Shown: positions 10,039 through 18,408, counted from the first letter of the stretch. The stretch: DNA of 64,000 nucleotides from CAWAXW01 sp963786155 (GCA_963786155.1 CAWAXW010000006.1:930001-994000); one strand, 5' to 3'. Notes: generated from the letters alone by a model not told the origin. A program made the numbers and translations.

Positions 10039-10066
10039 GCAGGACTAAGTGTGTGGCCAGCGAATC
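10039..10066 (+). promoter_or_regulatory. two-box element GCAGGA-N17-GAATC, copy 2
   Basis: GCAGGA at 10039-10044, directly after the preceding terminator, and GAATC at 10062-10066. It lies 65 bases before ATG 10104. The following GACCATCCCAACAA segment is shared with copy 1, showing that leader and gene were duplicated together. Confidence 0.45.
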
Positions 10067-10103
10067 ACCTCTTCAGACCATCCCAACAAAGCGGGAGGAA
10101 GAG

Positions 10104-10607
10104 ATGAAGAAGCTCGTAATTTCGGCAGTCGTGATCGGCCTCCTGGCCGGCGCGATGGTCGCACCGGCCGAGGCCGGAAAGAAGAAGAAGAAGCCACCGG
10201 TTCCAGCCGCTCCCGTGCGCATCGAGCGCGTCGTGGAGATTCCTTACACAGGCGGTAACGCCGGGGTCGCAACTCCTGCGGCCACTGGTGGGGCTTGTTT
10301 CAACGGCCAACCCGTCTTCACCTGTCAGTCGGTCGCGTCGGCTGCCGAGGAGACCTACATCAAGATCGAAGTCAAGGATGCCTCAGGGCAGAACGCAGGT
10401 GGGTTCATCTCGCAGAACGACAACGACGGTGACGGCCTTCAGGACGGATATGGGCAGTTCTGCGGAGCCCACGCAGAAGCGGTGCCTCTCGAGACCCCCG
10501 GCGGCCTCGTTGCGATCAGCCTCTACCCGGGTGTTTGCTCGGACGCAAGCGGCCCGTCGGTCGTCACTTCCGGAACGATCGTGGTCACGTTCTCGAACAT
10601 GCCTTAG
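10104..10607 (+). CDS. secreted lysine-rich N-terminus protein, family member 2
   Basis: 167 aa from the ATG at 10104, which has a strong GGGAGGAAG site; longer in-frame starts would cross the terminator of member 1. Signal peptide (VVIGLLAGAMVAPAEA) then GKKKKKPPVPAAP. The mature domain starts VRIERVVEIPYTGG, carries a DNDGDGLQDGYGQFCGA stretch reminiscent of a Ca-binding Asp/Gly loop, and ends VVTFSNMP. Close paralogue of members 1 and 3. No known domain recognised. Confidence 0.85.
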   Translation: MKKLVISAVVIGLLAGAMVAPAEAGKKKKKPPVPAAPVRIERVVEIPYTGGNAGVATPAATGGACFNGQPVFTCQSVASAAEETYIKIEVKDASGQNAGGFISQNDNDGDGLQDGYGQFCGAHAEAVPLETPGGLVAISLYPGVCSDASGPSVVTSGTIVVTFSNMP

Positions 10608-10629
10608 TTGAATCGAACGACGATCCAAA

Positions 10630-10656
10630 GGGCCGGGCGAAAGCCCGGCCCTTTTT
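10630..10656 (+). terminator. Rho-independent terminator after family member 2
   Basis: Perfect 9-bp stem GGGCCGGGC / GCCCGGCCC closed by a GAAA tetraloop and followed by TTTTT. A textbook intrinsic terminator. Confidence 0.92.
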
Positions 10657-10664
10657 CGTCTGTT

Positions 10665-10693
10665 GCAGGACCGGGCGGAGCACTGGAGAAACC
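10665..10693 (+). promoter_or_regulatory. two-box element GCAGGA-N18-AAACC, copy 3
   Basis: GCAGGA at 10665-10670 and AAACC at 10689-10693 (read as GAAAC, the spacer is 17), 62 bases before ATG 10727. An AGCCATCCCAAACA segment follows, as in copies 1 and 2. Confidence 0.42.
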
Positions 10694-10726
10694 CTCTCTT
10701 AGCCATCCCAAACACAGGGGGAAGAG

Positions 10727-11200
10727 ATGAAGAAGATCATCGTCGTTGCAATCGTTATCGGCCTCCTGGCCGGCGCCATGCTTGCTCCGGCTGAGGCCGC
10801 CAAGAAGAAGAAGCCCAAGAAGGTAGTTCGCACCGTCGAGGCCGTTTACCAGTTCCCTGGATTCGGTGTCGCGAGTCAAGGCGTTGGCTGCTCGCCCGCT
10901 CTTGGCAGCTGTGGCAACTTCGCCGTGGGCTCGGAAGAGAACTTCGTCACGATCACGCTCACGGATCAGTCCGGGACGCCAACCGCTTTCAGCGTGGCTC
11001 AGGACACCGAGCCCGGCGACACGACGAACACGATAGAGACGAACCACGGCACGTTCTGTGGAACGACGGGCGACGAGCCTCTTCCCATCCTCGCCGGCTA
11101 CGAGATGACGATCTTCATCTGGGCTTGGGGCGACGCAGTCTGCCCGACGGGAGTAGGCACGACAGGAACGGTAACCGCCGAGTTCTCCAACCTGCCTTAG
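10727..11200 (+). CDS. secreted lysine-rich N-terminus protein, family member 3
   Basis: 157 aa. Signal peptide (VAIVIGLLAGAMLAPAEA) then AKKKKPKKVVRTVEAVYQF, so the basic tail runs straight into the domain start. Four cysteines; the middle (GTPTAFSVAQDTEPGDTTN) aligns in position with the Asp/Gly stretch of member 2, and the end is AEFSNLP. GGGGGAAG ribosome site. Tandem paralogue of members 1 and 2, each as its own transcription unit between terminators. Confidence 0.84.
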   Translation: MKKIIVVAIVIGLLAGAMLAPAEAAKKKKPKKVVRTVEAVYQFPGFGVASQGVGCSPALGSCGNFAVGSEENFVTITLTDQSGTPTAFSVAQDTEPGDTTNTIETNHGTFCGTTGDEPLPILAGYEMTIFIWAWGDAVCPTGVGTTGTVTAEFSNLP

Positions 11201-11221
11201 TCGAACCGAACGACTATCTAA

Positions 11222-11251
11222 GGGGGCCGGGCGTAAGCCCCGGCCCCCTTT
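11222..11251 (+). terminator. Rho-independent terminator after family member 3
   Basis: 10-bp stem GGGGGCCGGG / CCCGGCCCCC with a short CGTAAGC loop, then TTT. Same design and position as the two preceding terminators. Confidence 0.88.
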
Positions 11252-11257
11252 CGTTTT

Positions 11258-11285
11258 GCAGGAGACCGGCCCTCTGATGCCTAAC
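11258..11285 (+). promoter_or_regulatory. two-box element GCAGGAGACC, copy 4 (degenerate second box)
   Basis: GCAGGAGACC at 11258-11267 is identical over ten bases to the copies at 58224 and 59685. At the N17 position the second box reads CTAAC rather than GAACC. It is 59 bases before ATG 11317. Confidence 0.38.
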
Positions 11286-11309
11286 TACCTCCCCAACAAC
11301 GTAGTTAGG
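11280..11309 (+). repeat. inverted repeat next to the ribosome-binding site of family member 4
   Basis: CCTAACTAC (11280-11288) pairs perfectly with GTAGTTAGG (11301-11309) across a 12-base loop. The right arm includes the first bases of the AGGAGG site that precedes ATG 11317. It could be an operator or an RNA hairpin that affects translation. Not seen before the other family members. Confidence 0.5.
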
Positions 11310-11316
11310 AGGAGCC

Positions 11317-11910
11317 ATGAAGAAGCTGCTGGGTGCGGTTCTAGGGGTGAGCTTGGTCGCGTTGGCGATCGTTGCTCCCGCGCAGGCCAAGAAGGCTTCG
11401 GGCGGTCCCGTCAACTTCTACCTTCACTGGGACGACGACGGCGCCGGAGGTTGTGACGGTCTCGTACACATGAGCACCGAGGACACGCCCGGCGACACAA
11501 GTTGCTGGTACGTCTTCCAGCCCGCCCAGGAAGTGTTGGTCGCGTCAGGCCAAGGCGCGCTGACTCGTTCGTGGCCGGCCAGCAATGGTCTTCCCCTCGT
11601 GCTCGATGGGTCAAAGCCAGTCACAGGTGAGATCGCGTTGGGTTCGACCGGCGCGGTCAATGCCAGCCTCGAGGTCAAGGTGACCGGACTCACAAAGAAA
11701 GGCGGCGTGACCCTCGGCGAAGCCAACGTTCCGTTCGAGGCCGCGGGCGCCGGGACGGTGGTCGTCGAGTTCAAGCTCAAGCCATCAAAGAAACTCGACG
11801 GACAAACCCTTACGGGTCTGAGCTTCGACACAACGATACGCGGAGTAACAACCAACACCTACGTGGAGATGGAGAATCCCGCGTCCTTCATCACCGTGCC
11901 GACCAGATAG
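11317..11910 (+). CDS. secreted protein with lysine-containing mature N-terminus, family member 4
   Basis: 197 aa. Signal peptide ending APAQA, then KKASGGPVNFYLHWDDDGAG; the basic tail is shorter than in members 1-3. The domain resembles that of the protein starting at 25306: both have an aromatic FYLHW/YYMNW start, a Cys pair (GGCDG, DTSCW versus DASCA) and LVLDGSKPVTGEIAL versus FTLDATKPITVDFVL. The C-terminal half is beta-rich. Followed after ten bases by member 5, so the two are probably co-transcribed. Confidence 0.82.
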   Translation: MKKLLGAVLGVSLVALAIVAPAQAKKASGGPVNFYLHWDDDGAGGCDGLVHMSTEDTPGDTSCWYVFQPAQEVLVASGQGALTRSWPASNGLPLVLDGSKPVTGEIALGSTGAVNASLEVKVTGLTKKGGVTLGEANVPFEAAGAGTVVVEFKLKPSKKLDGQTLTGLSFDTTIRGVTTNTYVEMENPASFITVPTR

Positions 11911-11920
11911 TGAGGGAGAT

Positions 11921-12595
11921 ATGAAGAAGCTCGTTGCAGTGGCGATCGTCGGCGGGCTCCTGGCCGCCGGGCTTGCTCTTCCGGCTCAGGCCAAGAAGAA
12001 GGCCAAACCGGTAAAGACGACCTTCTATCTCCACGGAGTCACCGCCGTGGGTGAGAACGACAGCATGAGTGCCGTCAACGACGTGATGCTGCCGATGGAC
12101 ACCATCGAGCCGACGGCAACCGAGCCCAAGTCCAAGCAGATCACCAACGGCGTGGCAACGCCCAACCACATGTGTGCGGGCAACAACTTGTTTCCGAACT
12201 GGTCCGGGAAACTAGTGGGTCGTGTTGTTGGCGACGTCAAGCTGACTCTCCACACAGTTGGAACCCCAGGCCAGATCCACGTTCGTGTGTGGCCCGACAT
12301 CTTGAGCTCCATGTGCACTTCGACCGCCGCTGGGACAACTGACTACCCGGAACCTGCCGGCGAGGTCATCGTCGACCTCCCTCCCGGCCCGGGAACCGTT
12401 GAAGCGGTCATCAAAGGCGTCGACTTCACCGCAACGAACAATGTGATCGTGCAGGTGTCGCCCAATTTCATGGATGTCGGTGACGAATCCGTCTTTCCGC
12501 CGTTCGTCGCTCGTGCGCTCTACGACTCCGTAGATATGGCTTCTAGCCTCGAGCTGACCTGCATCCCGACCAGTGGGAAGTCCTGCACTCCTTAG
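11921..12595 (+). CDS. secreted lysine-rich N-terminus protein, family member 5
   Basis: 224 aa. Signal peptide ending LPAQA followed by KKKAKPVKTTFYLHGVTAVG. The FYLHG start echoes member 4. Then come LPMDTIEPTATEPKSKQ, a conserved-looking linker, and a beta-rich domain (GRVVGDVKLTLHTVG, IHVRVWPD) with cysteines near the C-terminus. GAGGGAGAT ribosome site just after the member 4 stop. No terminator is obvious before the convergent gmd gene, whose stop is one base away. Confidence 0.8.
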   Translation: MKKLVAVAIVGGLLAAGLALPAQAKKKAKPVKTTFYLHGVTAVGENDSMSAVNDVMLPMDTIEPTATEPKSKQITNGVATPNHMCAGNNLFPNWSGKLVGRVVGDVKLTLHTVGTPGQIHVRVWPDILSSMCTSTAAGTTDYPEPAGEVIVDLPPGPGTVEAVIKGVDFTATNNVIVQVSPNFMDVGDESVFPPFVARALYDSVDMASSLELTCIPTSGKSCTP

Positions 12596-12596
12596 A

Positions 12597-13614
12597 TCAG
12601 GAGTCGCGGTCCATCCGTATTAGGCGGCCTGCTCGTTCGTCTTCTAGTTGGGCTATGTCTGCGTCGACCATGAGGCGGACGAGGTCTTCGAATTTGGTCT
12701 TCGGCTCCCAGCCGAGCTTGGCTTTGGCTTTCGAGGATCGCCCCAGAGATAGTCGACCTCGCTCGGCCTCAGGTACTTGGGGTCGATCTCGACGTGCTTC
12801 TCCCAGTCGAGGCCCGCATGGCCGAAGCCGAGCTCCACGAACTCCCGTACCGACGTGCGTCTCGCCCGTGGCGATGACGAAGTCCTCGGGAGTGTCTTGC
12901 TGCAGGATGAGCCACATCGCCTCGACGTATTCCTTCGCGTAGCCCCAGTCTCGCTTCGCGTCCAGGTTCCCCAGGTACAGCTTGTCCTGCATCCCGGCTT
13001 TGATCCGGGCGATCGCCCGGGTGATCTTGCGAGTGACGAAGGTCTCGCCACGGCGCGGGGACTCGTGGTTGAACAGGATTCCGTTCGTGGCATACATGCC
13101 GTACGCCTCGCGATAGTTGACGGTCATCCAGTACGAGAAGACTTTCGCAACTCCGTAAGGGCTACGAGGATGGAACGGGGTCGCCTCGTTCTGCGGGGGA
13201 GGGGCCGATCCGAACATCTCCGACGACGACGCTTGGTAGAAGCGCGTGTCGACCCCCGATGAGCGGATCGCTTCGAGGAGCCGGACCGTTCCCATGCCCG
13301 TCGCGTCCGACGTGTACTCGGGGATCTCGAAAGCTGACCTTGACGTGGCTCTGGGCCCCCAGGTGATAGACCTCGTCGGGCTGGAGCTCGCGGATCAGGT
13401 TGGCCAGCGAGCTCGTGTCCGACAGGTCGCCGTAGTGCATGAAGAAGTGGACGCCGCTCTCGTGCGGGTCGCGGTAGATGTCGTCGAGTCGTTGCGTGTT
13501 GAAGCTCGACGAGCGCCGCACGATCCCATGGACCTCGTAGCCCTTCTCGAGCAGCAACTCGGAAAGGTACGAGCCGTCCTGCCCGGTGATCCCGGTGATC
13601 AGCGCTTTCTTCAT
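12597..13614 (-). CDS. gmd: GDP-mannose 4,6-dehydratase (three frameshifts)
   Basis: Converts GDP-mannose to GDP-4-keto-6-deoxymannose, feeding GDP-fucose, rhamnose or perosamine for surface glycans. NAD site ITGITGQDGSYLSELL, IVRRSSSFNTQRLDDIY, YGDLSD, YHLGAQSHVKVSF, then SSSEMFG and the catalytic YGVAKVFSYW. NHESPRRGETFVTRKITRA and RDWGYAKEYVEAMW are Gmd signatures. Breaks at about 13330 (extra T in a TTT run), 12860 (extra base) and 12745 (missing base) are all single-base indels. The joined protein has the normal length of about 340 aa. No other sugar-nucleotide gene is adjacent. Confidence 0.9.
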
Positions 13615-13637
13615 GATGAGGAAGTCAGGGTTCTAGC

Positions 13638-14249
13638 TCAGCCCGCGGCGCTCAGACGCTCGTTGATAGCGTCCCAGTTGAGGGTGTTCCACCACGCCTC
13701 GATGTAGTCCGGCCTCTTGTTCTGGTACTTGAGGTAGTAGGCGTGCTCCCAGACGTCGATGCCGAAGATCGGCTCGGCTCCGTCCATGAGGGGCGAGTCC
13801 TGGTTCGCGCACGTGACGACCTCGAGCTTCCCGCTCTTGGAGACGAGCCACGCCCAGCCCGACCCAAAGTGGTTCGTCGCCTCGCCCGAGAACTTGTCGC
13901 GGAACTCCTTGAAGGAGCCGAACGTGTCCTTGAGGGCGTCGGCCACGGCTCCCGAGGGCTCGCCCCCGCCGCCAGAACCCATGATGTTCCAGAAGATCGT
14001 GTGGTTCGAGTGGCCCCCGCCGTGGTTGCGCACCATCTTCTTCTTGTCCTCGGGGACCGAGCTGAAGTTGCGAAGGAGGTCGTCCACGTTGGGGTACTTG
14101 TCGTCCAGGCCGGTGCCCTCGATCGCGGCGTTCAGCTTGTCGACATAGGTCTGATGGTGCTTGGTGTGGTGGATCTCCATCGTCTTCGCATCGACGTGGG
14201 GCTCTAGGGCGGAGTAGTGATAGGGCAGGTCCGGCAGCGAGTAAGGCAC
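13638..14249 (-). CDS. superoxide dismutase, Mn/Fe family
   Basis: 203 aa cytosolic enzyme that dismutates superoxide. Metal ligands are visible in EIHHTKHHQTYV (first His), GGGHSNHTIFW, and DVWEHAYYLKY (Asp and His). The MGSGGGGEPSG segment is more like Mn- than Fe-type enzymes, but metal use cannot be settled by eye. GTG start with a perfect AAGGAGG site six bases upstream. Confidence 0.96.
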   Translation of the reverse strand: MPYSLPDLPYHYSALEPHVDAKTMEIHHTKHHQTYVDKLNAAIEGTGLDDKYPNVDDLLRNFSSVPEDKKKMVRNHGGGHSNHTIFWNIMGSGGGGEPSGAVADALKDTFGSFKEFRDKFSGEATNHFGSGWAWLVSKSGKLEVVTCANQDSPLMDGAEPIFGIDVWEHAYYLKYQNKRPDYIEAWWNTLNWDAINERLSAAG

Positions 14250-14366
14250 GAGCGACCTCCTTGGAGTCGTGGGTGAAGTTCGCTTCGAGCCTAACCTCGC
14301 GTTTGGGCCCTCCCCGCAGGGCCCGGCGGACGTGGGCTGCGACCCTACGTCCGCCCGGGCACCAGA

Positions 14367-16169
14367 TCAGGCCCTGCGGACCCTGACTGTGTTGGACACG
14401 GCACGCCCGCATACCCCGCTCTTGGGCGTGACCGCCCGGTAGCGCTTGGGCTTCGAGCTGACGGACGTGCTGAAGCGACCGCTCCCATTTGAGATCACCG
14501 CTCGCAGCTTGCTGAACTTCCCGTTCTTGCCGCGCACCCGAATGACCACCCGTTGGTTGCGCGCACAGGCCGCCCGCTCGGATTCGATCGTGCCCGAGAG
14601 CTTCACGCGGCCCGAGCGGCGGGTCGCTCCTAGCGAGACCGACCGATCACCCGAGGGGGGCTCCTCGGTCGGGGTTGGGGTGGGGGAAGGCTCCGGGCTT
14701 GGATCGACGGGTGAGCAGGGGACCGCGTTCTCGGTCGGGTGCGGTGTCACCGAGATGACGTCCTCGGCCCACCCGATGCCGCCGGAGACATTGAGCTCAC
14801 CCGATGTGAAGGCATCGTCGTTCACCACACAACCGTCATCGGCCTCGTCCACCCAGACCGTGAACTCGGTGATGCCGGCCTGATCGGAGTTCATGCGGAA
14901 GCTCCACGTCCCCGTATCGCTCGTTCCGCCTCCGAGGGATTCGACGTGCTTGCGATCGGCTGCACCGAAACGAGGGTGCTCCCCCTGCTCGTCCGGGTTG
15001 GCGTTGCCAGGAGGTGACGTCGGCTCGGCCGTCCGCTGACCCGTGCAGTCGAATCCAGCTTCGGTAGCGTGATTGTTGCGATCGGGGACCTGATTCTTCG
15101 TCAATATCGCGAACGTGTCGAACTTCAGTGAGTCCGACGGCCCGGTCGCGTGCACGTCGATGTTCGCACCCGCGATCTGTCGCTCGAACTGATCGGTCAA
15201 TTGCACGACCTCGGCGGTGCTGCAGTAGAACCTGCCGGAGCTCGGCTCTCGCTGGACCCTCTCGAAGGTCTCGTTCACTCGCACGAACTTCGTTAACTGT
15301 TGTGCGTAAGCCGAGCCGACCGAGATGGCATCTCCCGACTGGTTGAACCTGTTGTCGTATTCGTCGGGCGAGTCGTTGGCCACGGCGGCCACCGCAGTTA
15401 TCTGTGTCTGCTCGATGGGATCGCTCAAGGTGCATCTGACGCCGTTGGCCGGCGCGGCGGTACCTATGGTTTCGGTGCCGCAGACCTTCCACTGAGGAGC
15501 CGAGCCGGGGGCGGATGTCGAGTAGAACGTGCGGACGTAGCTGATCTCGGGCGTGAGCGTGTAGAGGGCATCAACGACGCCCACAGGCTTCTTGCGCTGG
15601 GCAGCGGCTGCTTCGGGAAGCGCGCCGGCGAGTGGTGCGAAGGTGCCGAAGGATCCGCCGGCAACCGGATAGGTGAGATCGACATTCTCCTGGATCTTCA
15701 TGATCGTGACCGCCTGCTCGGCCACCGCCACCGCCTGCTCGTTCAAGACCAGGTAAGCGCGCACGGTAGCCGGCCCATCCAGGAACGTCTCGGGGATATC
15801 CCAGTCCGCGACCCAAGTGTTGGCGTTCGTCTGGGACGTTGCGTTGATCTCGAGCTCGATCGCTCTCTGGCTCACCGAGAAGAACACGTTCGAGCCCGGT
15901 GGTGCATTGGCCGTCCACGCGCTCAGCCGGTAAGCGCCGTCGGCGGCCTGGCAGCAGTTGGGCCCATCGTCAGGAAGGGCGTCGGACACGATGATTCCTC
16001 GCTCTCCCGCCGTCGAGAAGGACGAGGGGTTTAGCAGCGCGATCTTTGGCGCGCCGCCGACCTGTCCGAGCGAGTGAGTGGCGGTAGCCACGAGGCCCCC
16101 GGCGATGACCAGCATGCTGAGGACAACCGCGAGACCGCGACGAGTGACGGTGCTGACTTGGTACAACAT
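14367..16169 (-). CDS. large secreted protein with Pro-rich linker and C-terminal beta domain
   Basis: 600 aa. Signal peptide or anchor at residues about 9-35 (VVLSMLVIAGGLVATA). The next 450 residues are rich in Ser/Thr/Asp, with a CC pair (DGPNCCQAADG) and several spaced cysteines, and read as Ig-like beta structure. A PEPSPTPTPTEEPPSG linker leads to a basic C-terminal domain (SLGATRRSGRVKLSGTIESE to the end) resembling bacterial surface beta-sandwich repeats, with Cys-x15-20 pairs. GGAGGTAGGGGG precedes the ATG. No enzyme motif seen. Exported, possibly envelope-attached by the basic tail; inference. Confidence 0.8.
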   Translation of the reverse strand: MLYQVSTVTRRGLAVVLSMLVIAGGLVATATHSLGQVGGAPKIALLNPSSFSTAGERGIIVSDALPDDGPNCCQAADGAYRLSAWTANAPPGSNVFFSVSQRAIELEINATSQTNANTWVADWDIPETFLDGPATVRAYLVLNEQAVAVAEQAVTIMKIQENVDLTYPVAGGSFGTFAPLAGALPEAAAAQRKKPVGVVDALYTLTPEISYVRTFYSTSAPGSAPQWKVCGTETIGTAAPANGVRCTLSDPIEQTQITAVAAVANDSPDEYDNRFNQSGDAISVGSAYAQQLTKFVRVNETFERVQREPSSGRFYCSTAEVVQLTDQFERQIAGANIDVHATGPSDSLKFDTFAILTKNQVPDRNNHATEAGFDCTGQRTAEPTSPPGNANPDEQGEHPRFGAADRKHVESLGGGTSDTGTWSFRMNSDQAGITEFTVWVDEADDGCVVNDDAFTSGELNVSGGIGWAEDVISVTPHPTENAVPCSPVDPSPEPSPTPTPTEEPPSGDRSVSLGATRRSGRVKLSGTIESERAACARNQRVVIRVRGKNGKFSKLRAVISNGSGRFSTSVSSKPKRYRAVTPKSGVCGRAVSNTVRVRRA

Positions 16170-16366
16170 CCCCCTACCTCCTATCTAGACGACGGCGTCC
16201 ATGCACCGGACGGCGCGCCTGCAGATGGCACCTCGTTCGCTACATATGACGCCCACGACGACTGAGCAACGGACTTCGCTCGGAATGACCTGTGTGCCGG
16301 ACAAGGTGGTCCTTCGAGTTCGAAGCAGCGAGCAATTTGGGCCACCGTTCGAGAACCTTTTGGACA

Positions 16367-17011
16367 TCAGACGATCCCCCTGCGAACGGCCGCGACGATC
16401 GCTTGGATGCGGTTGGTGACGCCGAGCTTTCGCTGGATCTGAAGGATCTGGCGCTTGAGCGTCGAGGAGCTCATCGCCAAGCGGCGCGCGATCTGCACGT
16501 GCGGGGCACCTTCGCTGAGCAGCTGCAAGACATTGAGCTCGAGGTCGGTGAGGGGGACTCCGCGAGCCTGCGGCCGCCCGGATATAGCCGACGCAGCGAA
16601 CCTCGCAAGAACGACGTCGCCGGCCTGAACCGCGCGGACCGCGGACACGAGCTCCTCGGGCTCCGCCTCTTTGGACAGGTAGGCGTTGACGCCGATCGAG
16701 AGCGCCTCATGGACGAGCGACGGATCGTCGTAAGCGGAGAGCATCGCGATCTTCATCGCGGGGAAGCGATCGCGGATCCGGCGGGCGAGACTCAATCCAC
16801 CACCGTGCGGCATCCGCACATCCAGCAGCACGATGTCCGGAAGGTGCTCGGCAACCCGCTGGAACCCCTCCTCGGGAGTGGTGGCGACCGCGGTGACCTC
16901 GACGTCCTCGGCAAGGGTGTCGATCAAGACACGGAGTCCGTGGACATAGGTGGGCTGGTCGTCAACCGCGACGACCTGTATCTGACCGTTCACTCGCTCA
17001 AGGAGTCGCAT
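16367..17011 (-). CDS. NarL/FixJ-type response regulator
   Basis: 214 aa from the ATG at 17011; longer starts would add a tail unlike a receiver domain. Receiver: acidic pair in VVAVDDQPTY, phospho-acceptor Asp in DIVLLDVRMPHGGG, Ser in MLSAYDD and Lys in YLSKEAEP. C-terminal LuxR helix-turn-helix: LTDLELNVLQLLSEGAPHVQ and SSSTLKRQILQIQRKLGVTN. No histidine kinase is adjacent, so it is an orphan. It is divergent from the ECF sigma gene across 262 bases, which probably hold both promoters. Confidence 0.9.
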   Translation of the reverse strand: MRLLERVNGQIQVVAVDDQPTYVHGLRVLIDTLAEDVEVTAVATTPEEGFQRVAEHLPDIVLLDVRMPHGGGLSLARRIRDRFPAMKIAMLSAYDDPSLVHEALSIGVNAYLSKEAEPEELVSAVRAVQAGDVVLARFAASAISGRPQARGVPLTDLELNVLQLLSEGAPHVQIARRLAMSSSTLKRQILQIQRKLGVTNRIQAIVAAVRRGIV

Positions 17012-17273
17012 GAGCGGCGCCCTCTCGGTATAGACCTTGCCGGTGCAGTTCGCATGAGTCCTCCGCGTCGTCTGCATCGATCTGACGGCCGCGAATACCG
17101 AGGTGTGGCTCGGAAGGTAACGGGCGAGGACCAACTGGACGCCCTTTCTGGACCAAAGAGGCCAACCCCTGGATGGAAGGGTTCTAGACCCGTTACCTCG
17201 AAATGCTTAGGCCGTATCTATGGGCACAGAGCGGCGGCTATCCGCCCACGACGGGGGAGACCAGGAGGAAGCA

Positions 17274-18380
17274 GTGAGCACCACCACGTTCGGGACCTTC
17301 GAGACCGAATGGCCGGAGATATCGAAGCGGCTCAAGAGCACGCTTGCCCGCAGGCGGATCCCCGACTCGTTGCGCGAGGACATCATCCAGGAGACGGGCC
17401 TCCGCCTCTTCCGTAACTGGCACACACTGGACCCCGAGCGGTCCCCGTGGCCCTTCGCCCTGACAATCGCCATCAACCTGATCCGCGACCAGATCCGGGC
17501 CCAGGCCCGGGCCGAGCAGCGCCCCCTCCCGGCCGAGCGTCTGGTCGAGGACGACATCGAGCGTGCGGCGCTCGCCCGGATCGAGCTGAAGAGGGTCCAG
17601 CGAGCCCTGGACCAGCTCACCGATCTGCAGCGACAGACCCTGCTCGCCGAGATCGGATACCAAAGGCCGGAGGAGTCGTCCTCCACCGCGACCAAGATGG
17701 TGCGCATGCGAGCCCGGCGCCGGCTCCGCACGATCCTCGAGCACGCTTCCGGCTTCGCCACGGTTACCGGGTTAGGTGCGCGTCGCCTGATGCGACGACT
17801 TCACCTCCTCCCAAGTCGAACGGGACTCGGCGAAGGCTTCCAGGCGATGACGTCCGCCGGTGTTTGCTTCCTGTGCGCGGTCGGAATCGTCGGCGGGATG
17901 GTGACCGCCGGCCCGGTGGGCCGCGGGGTCGGGATCGCGTTGCCCGAGGGTTTCGGGATGTTCGATCTTTCCACCGCCTCCGAGCCGATATCGATGAAGC
18001 TCGCCGCGGCACCTTCGGGAACATCGATCACGCGAGGCCCGAGCGAGGCCGCGGCCGCGCAACCGGCGAGCCACGCGAATAAGCCGGGTGGTGCCGGGGG
18101 TCATTCCGTCGGTGTCGGCGAGGACGGATTCGAGGTTGGCGAGACCGACCACGAGGTTGGAACCGATGGTGCTCGCATAAGCCAGGAGCTGAAGGGCCGG
18201 ATCCAGGGCCACGAGGTAAGGGGCCGCTTCGCCACCGGGTTGCAGTCCCCGTCATCGTGCCGGGAGCGCTTCCCCTGCGTCGACTTCACCCCTCCGCAGG
18301 CCGAAGCCGAGGTCGAGGTAGACGGCCAGACCTACTCGGTCAAGCCGGGCTCACAGAAAGCCGCCAAGAAGCGCCACTGA
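17274..18380 (+). CDS. ECF-type sigma factor with transmembrane C-terminal extension
   Basis: 368 aa from the GTG at 17274, which has AGGAGG five bases upstream. Residues about 10-150 are a sigma-70 region 2/4 pair: RIPDSLREDIIQETGLRLFR, WPFALTIAINLIRDQIR, then LDQLTDLQRQTLLAEIGYQ. The region 4 helix-turn-helix is weak (RPEESSSTATKMVRMRARRR). A long extension follows: one hydrophobic segment at about 190-212 (SAGVCFLCAVGIVGGMVTAG) and a Gly/Ala/acidic tail with two cysteines (SCRERFPCVDF) and a basic end (KAAKKRH). A membrane-tethered sigma factor that senses the outside is an inference. No separate anti-sigma gene lies next to it. Confidence 0.82.
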   Translation: MSTTTFGTFETEWPEISKRLKSTLARRRIPDSLREDIIQETGLRLFRNWHTLDPERSPWPFALTIAINLIRDQIRAQARAEQRPLPAERLVEDDIERAALARIELKRVQRALDQLTDLQRQTLLAEIGYQRPEESSSTATKMVRMRARRRLRTILEHASGFATVTGLGARRLMRRLHLLPSRTGLGEGFQAMTSAGVCFLCAVGIVGGMVTAGPVGRGVGIALPEGFGMFDLSTASEPISMKLAAAPSGTSITRGPSEAAAAQPASHANKPGGAGGHSVGVGEDGFEVGETDHEVGTDGARISQELKGRIQGHEVRGRFATGLQSPSSCRERFPCVDFTPPQAEAEVEVDGQTYSVKPGSQKAAKKRH

Positions 18381-18408
18381 GCAGGCGGCACCCCTGTAGG
18401 TTGGTCTC

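Noticed and set aside
16292..17416. 374-aa plus-strand frame across the NarL-type regulator and sigma promoter
   Set aside because: Antisense to a receiver/LuxR gene with all key residues; composition is His/Arg-rich as expected for a shadow frame.
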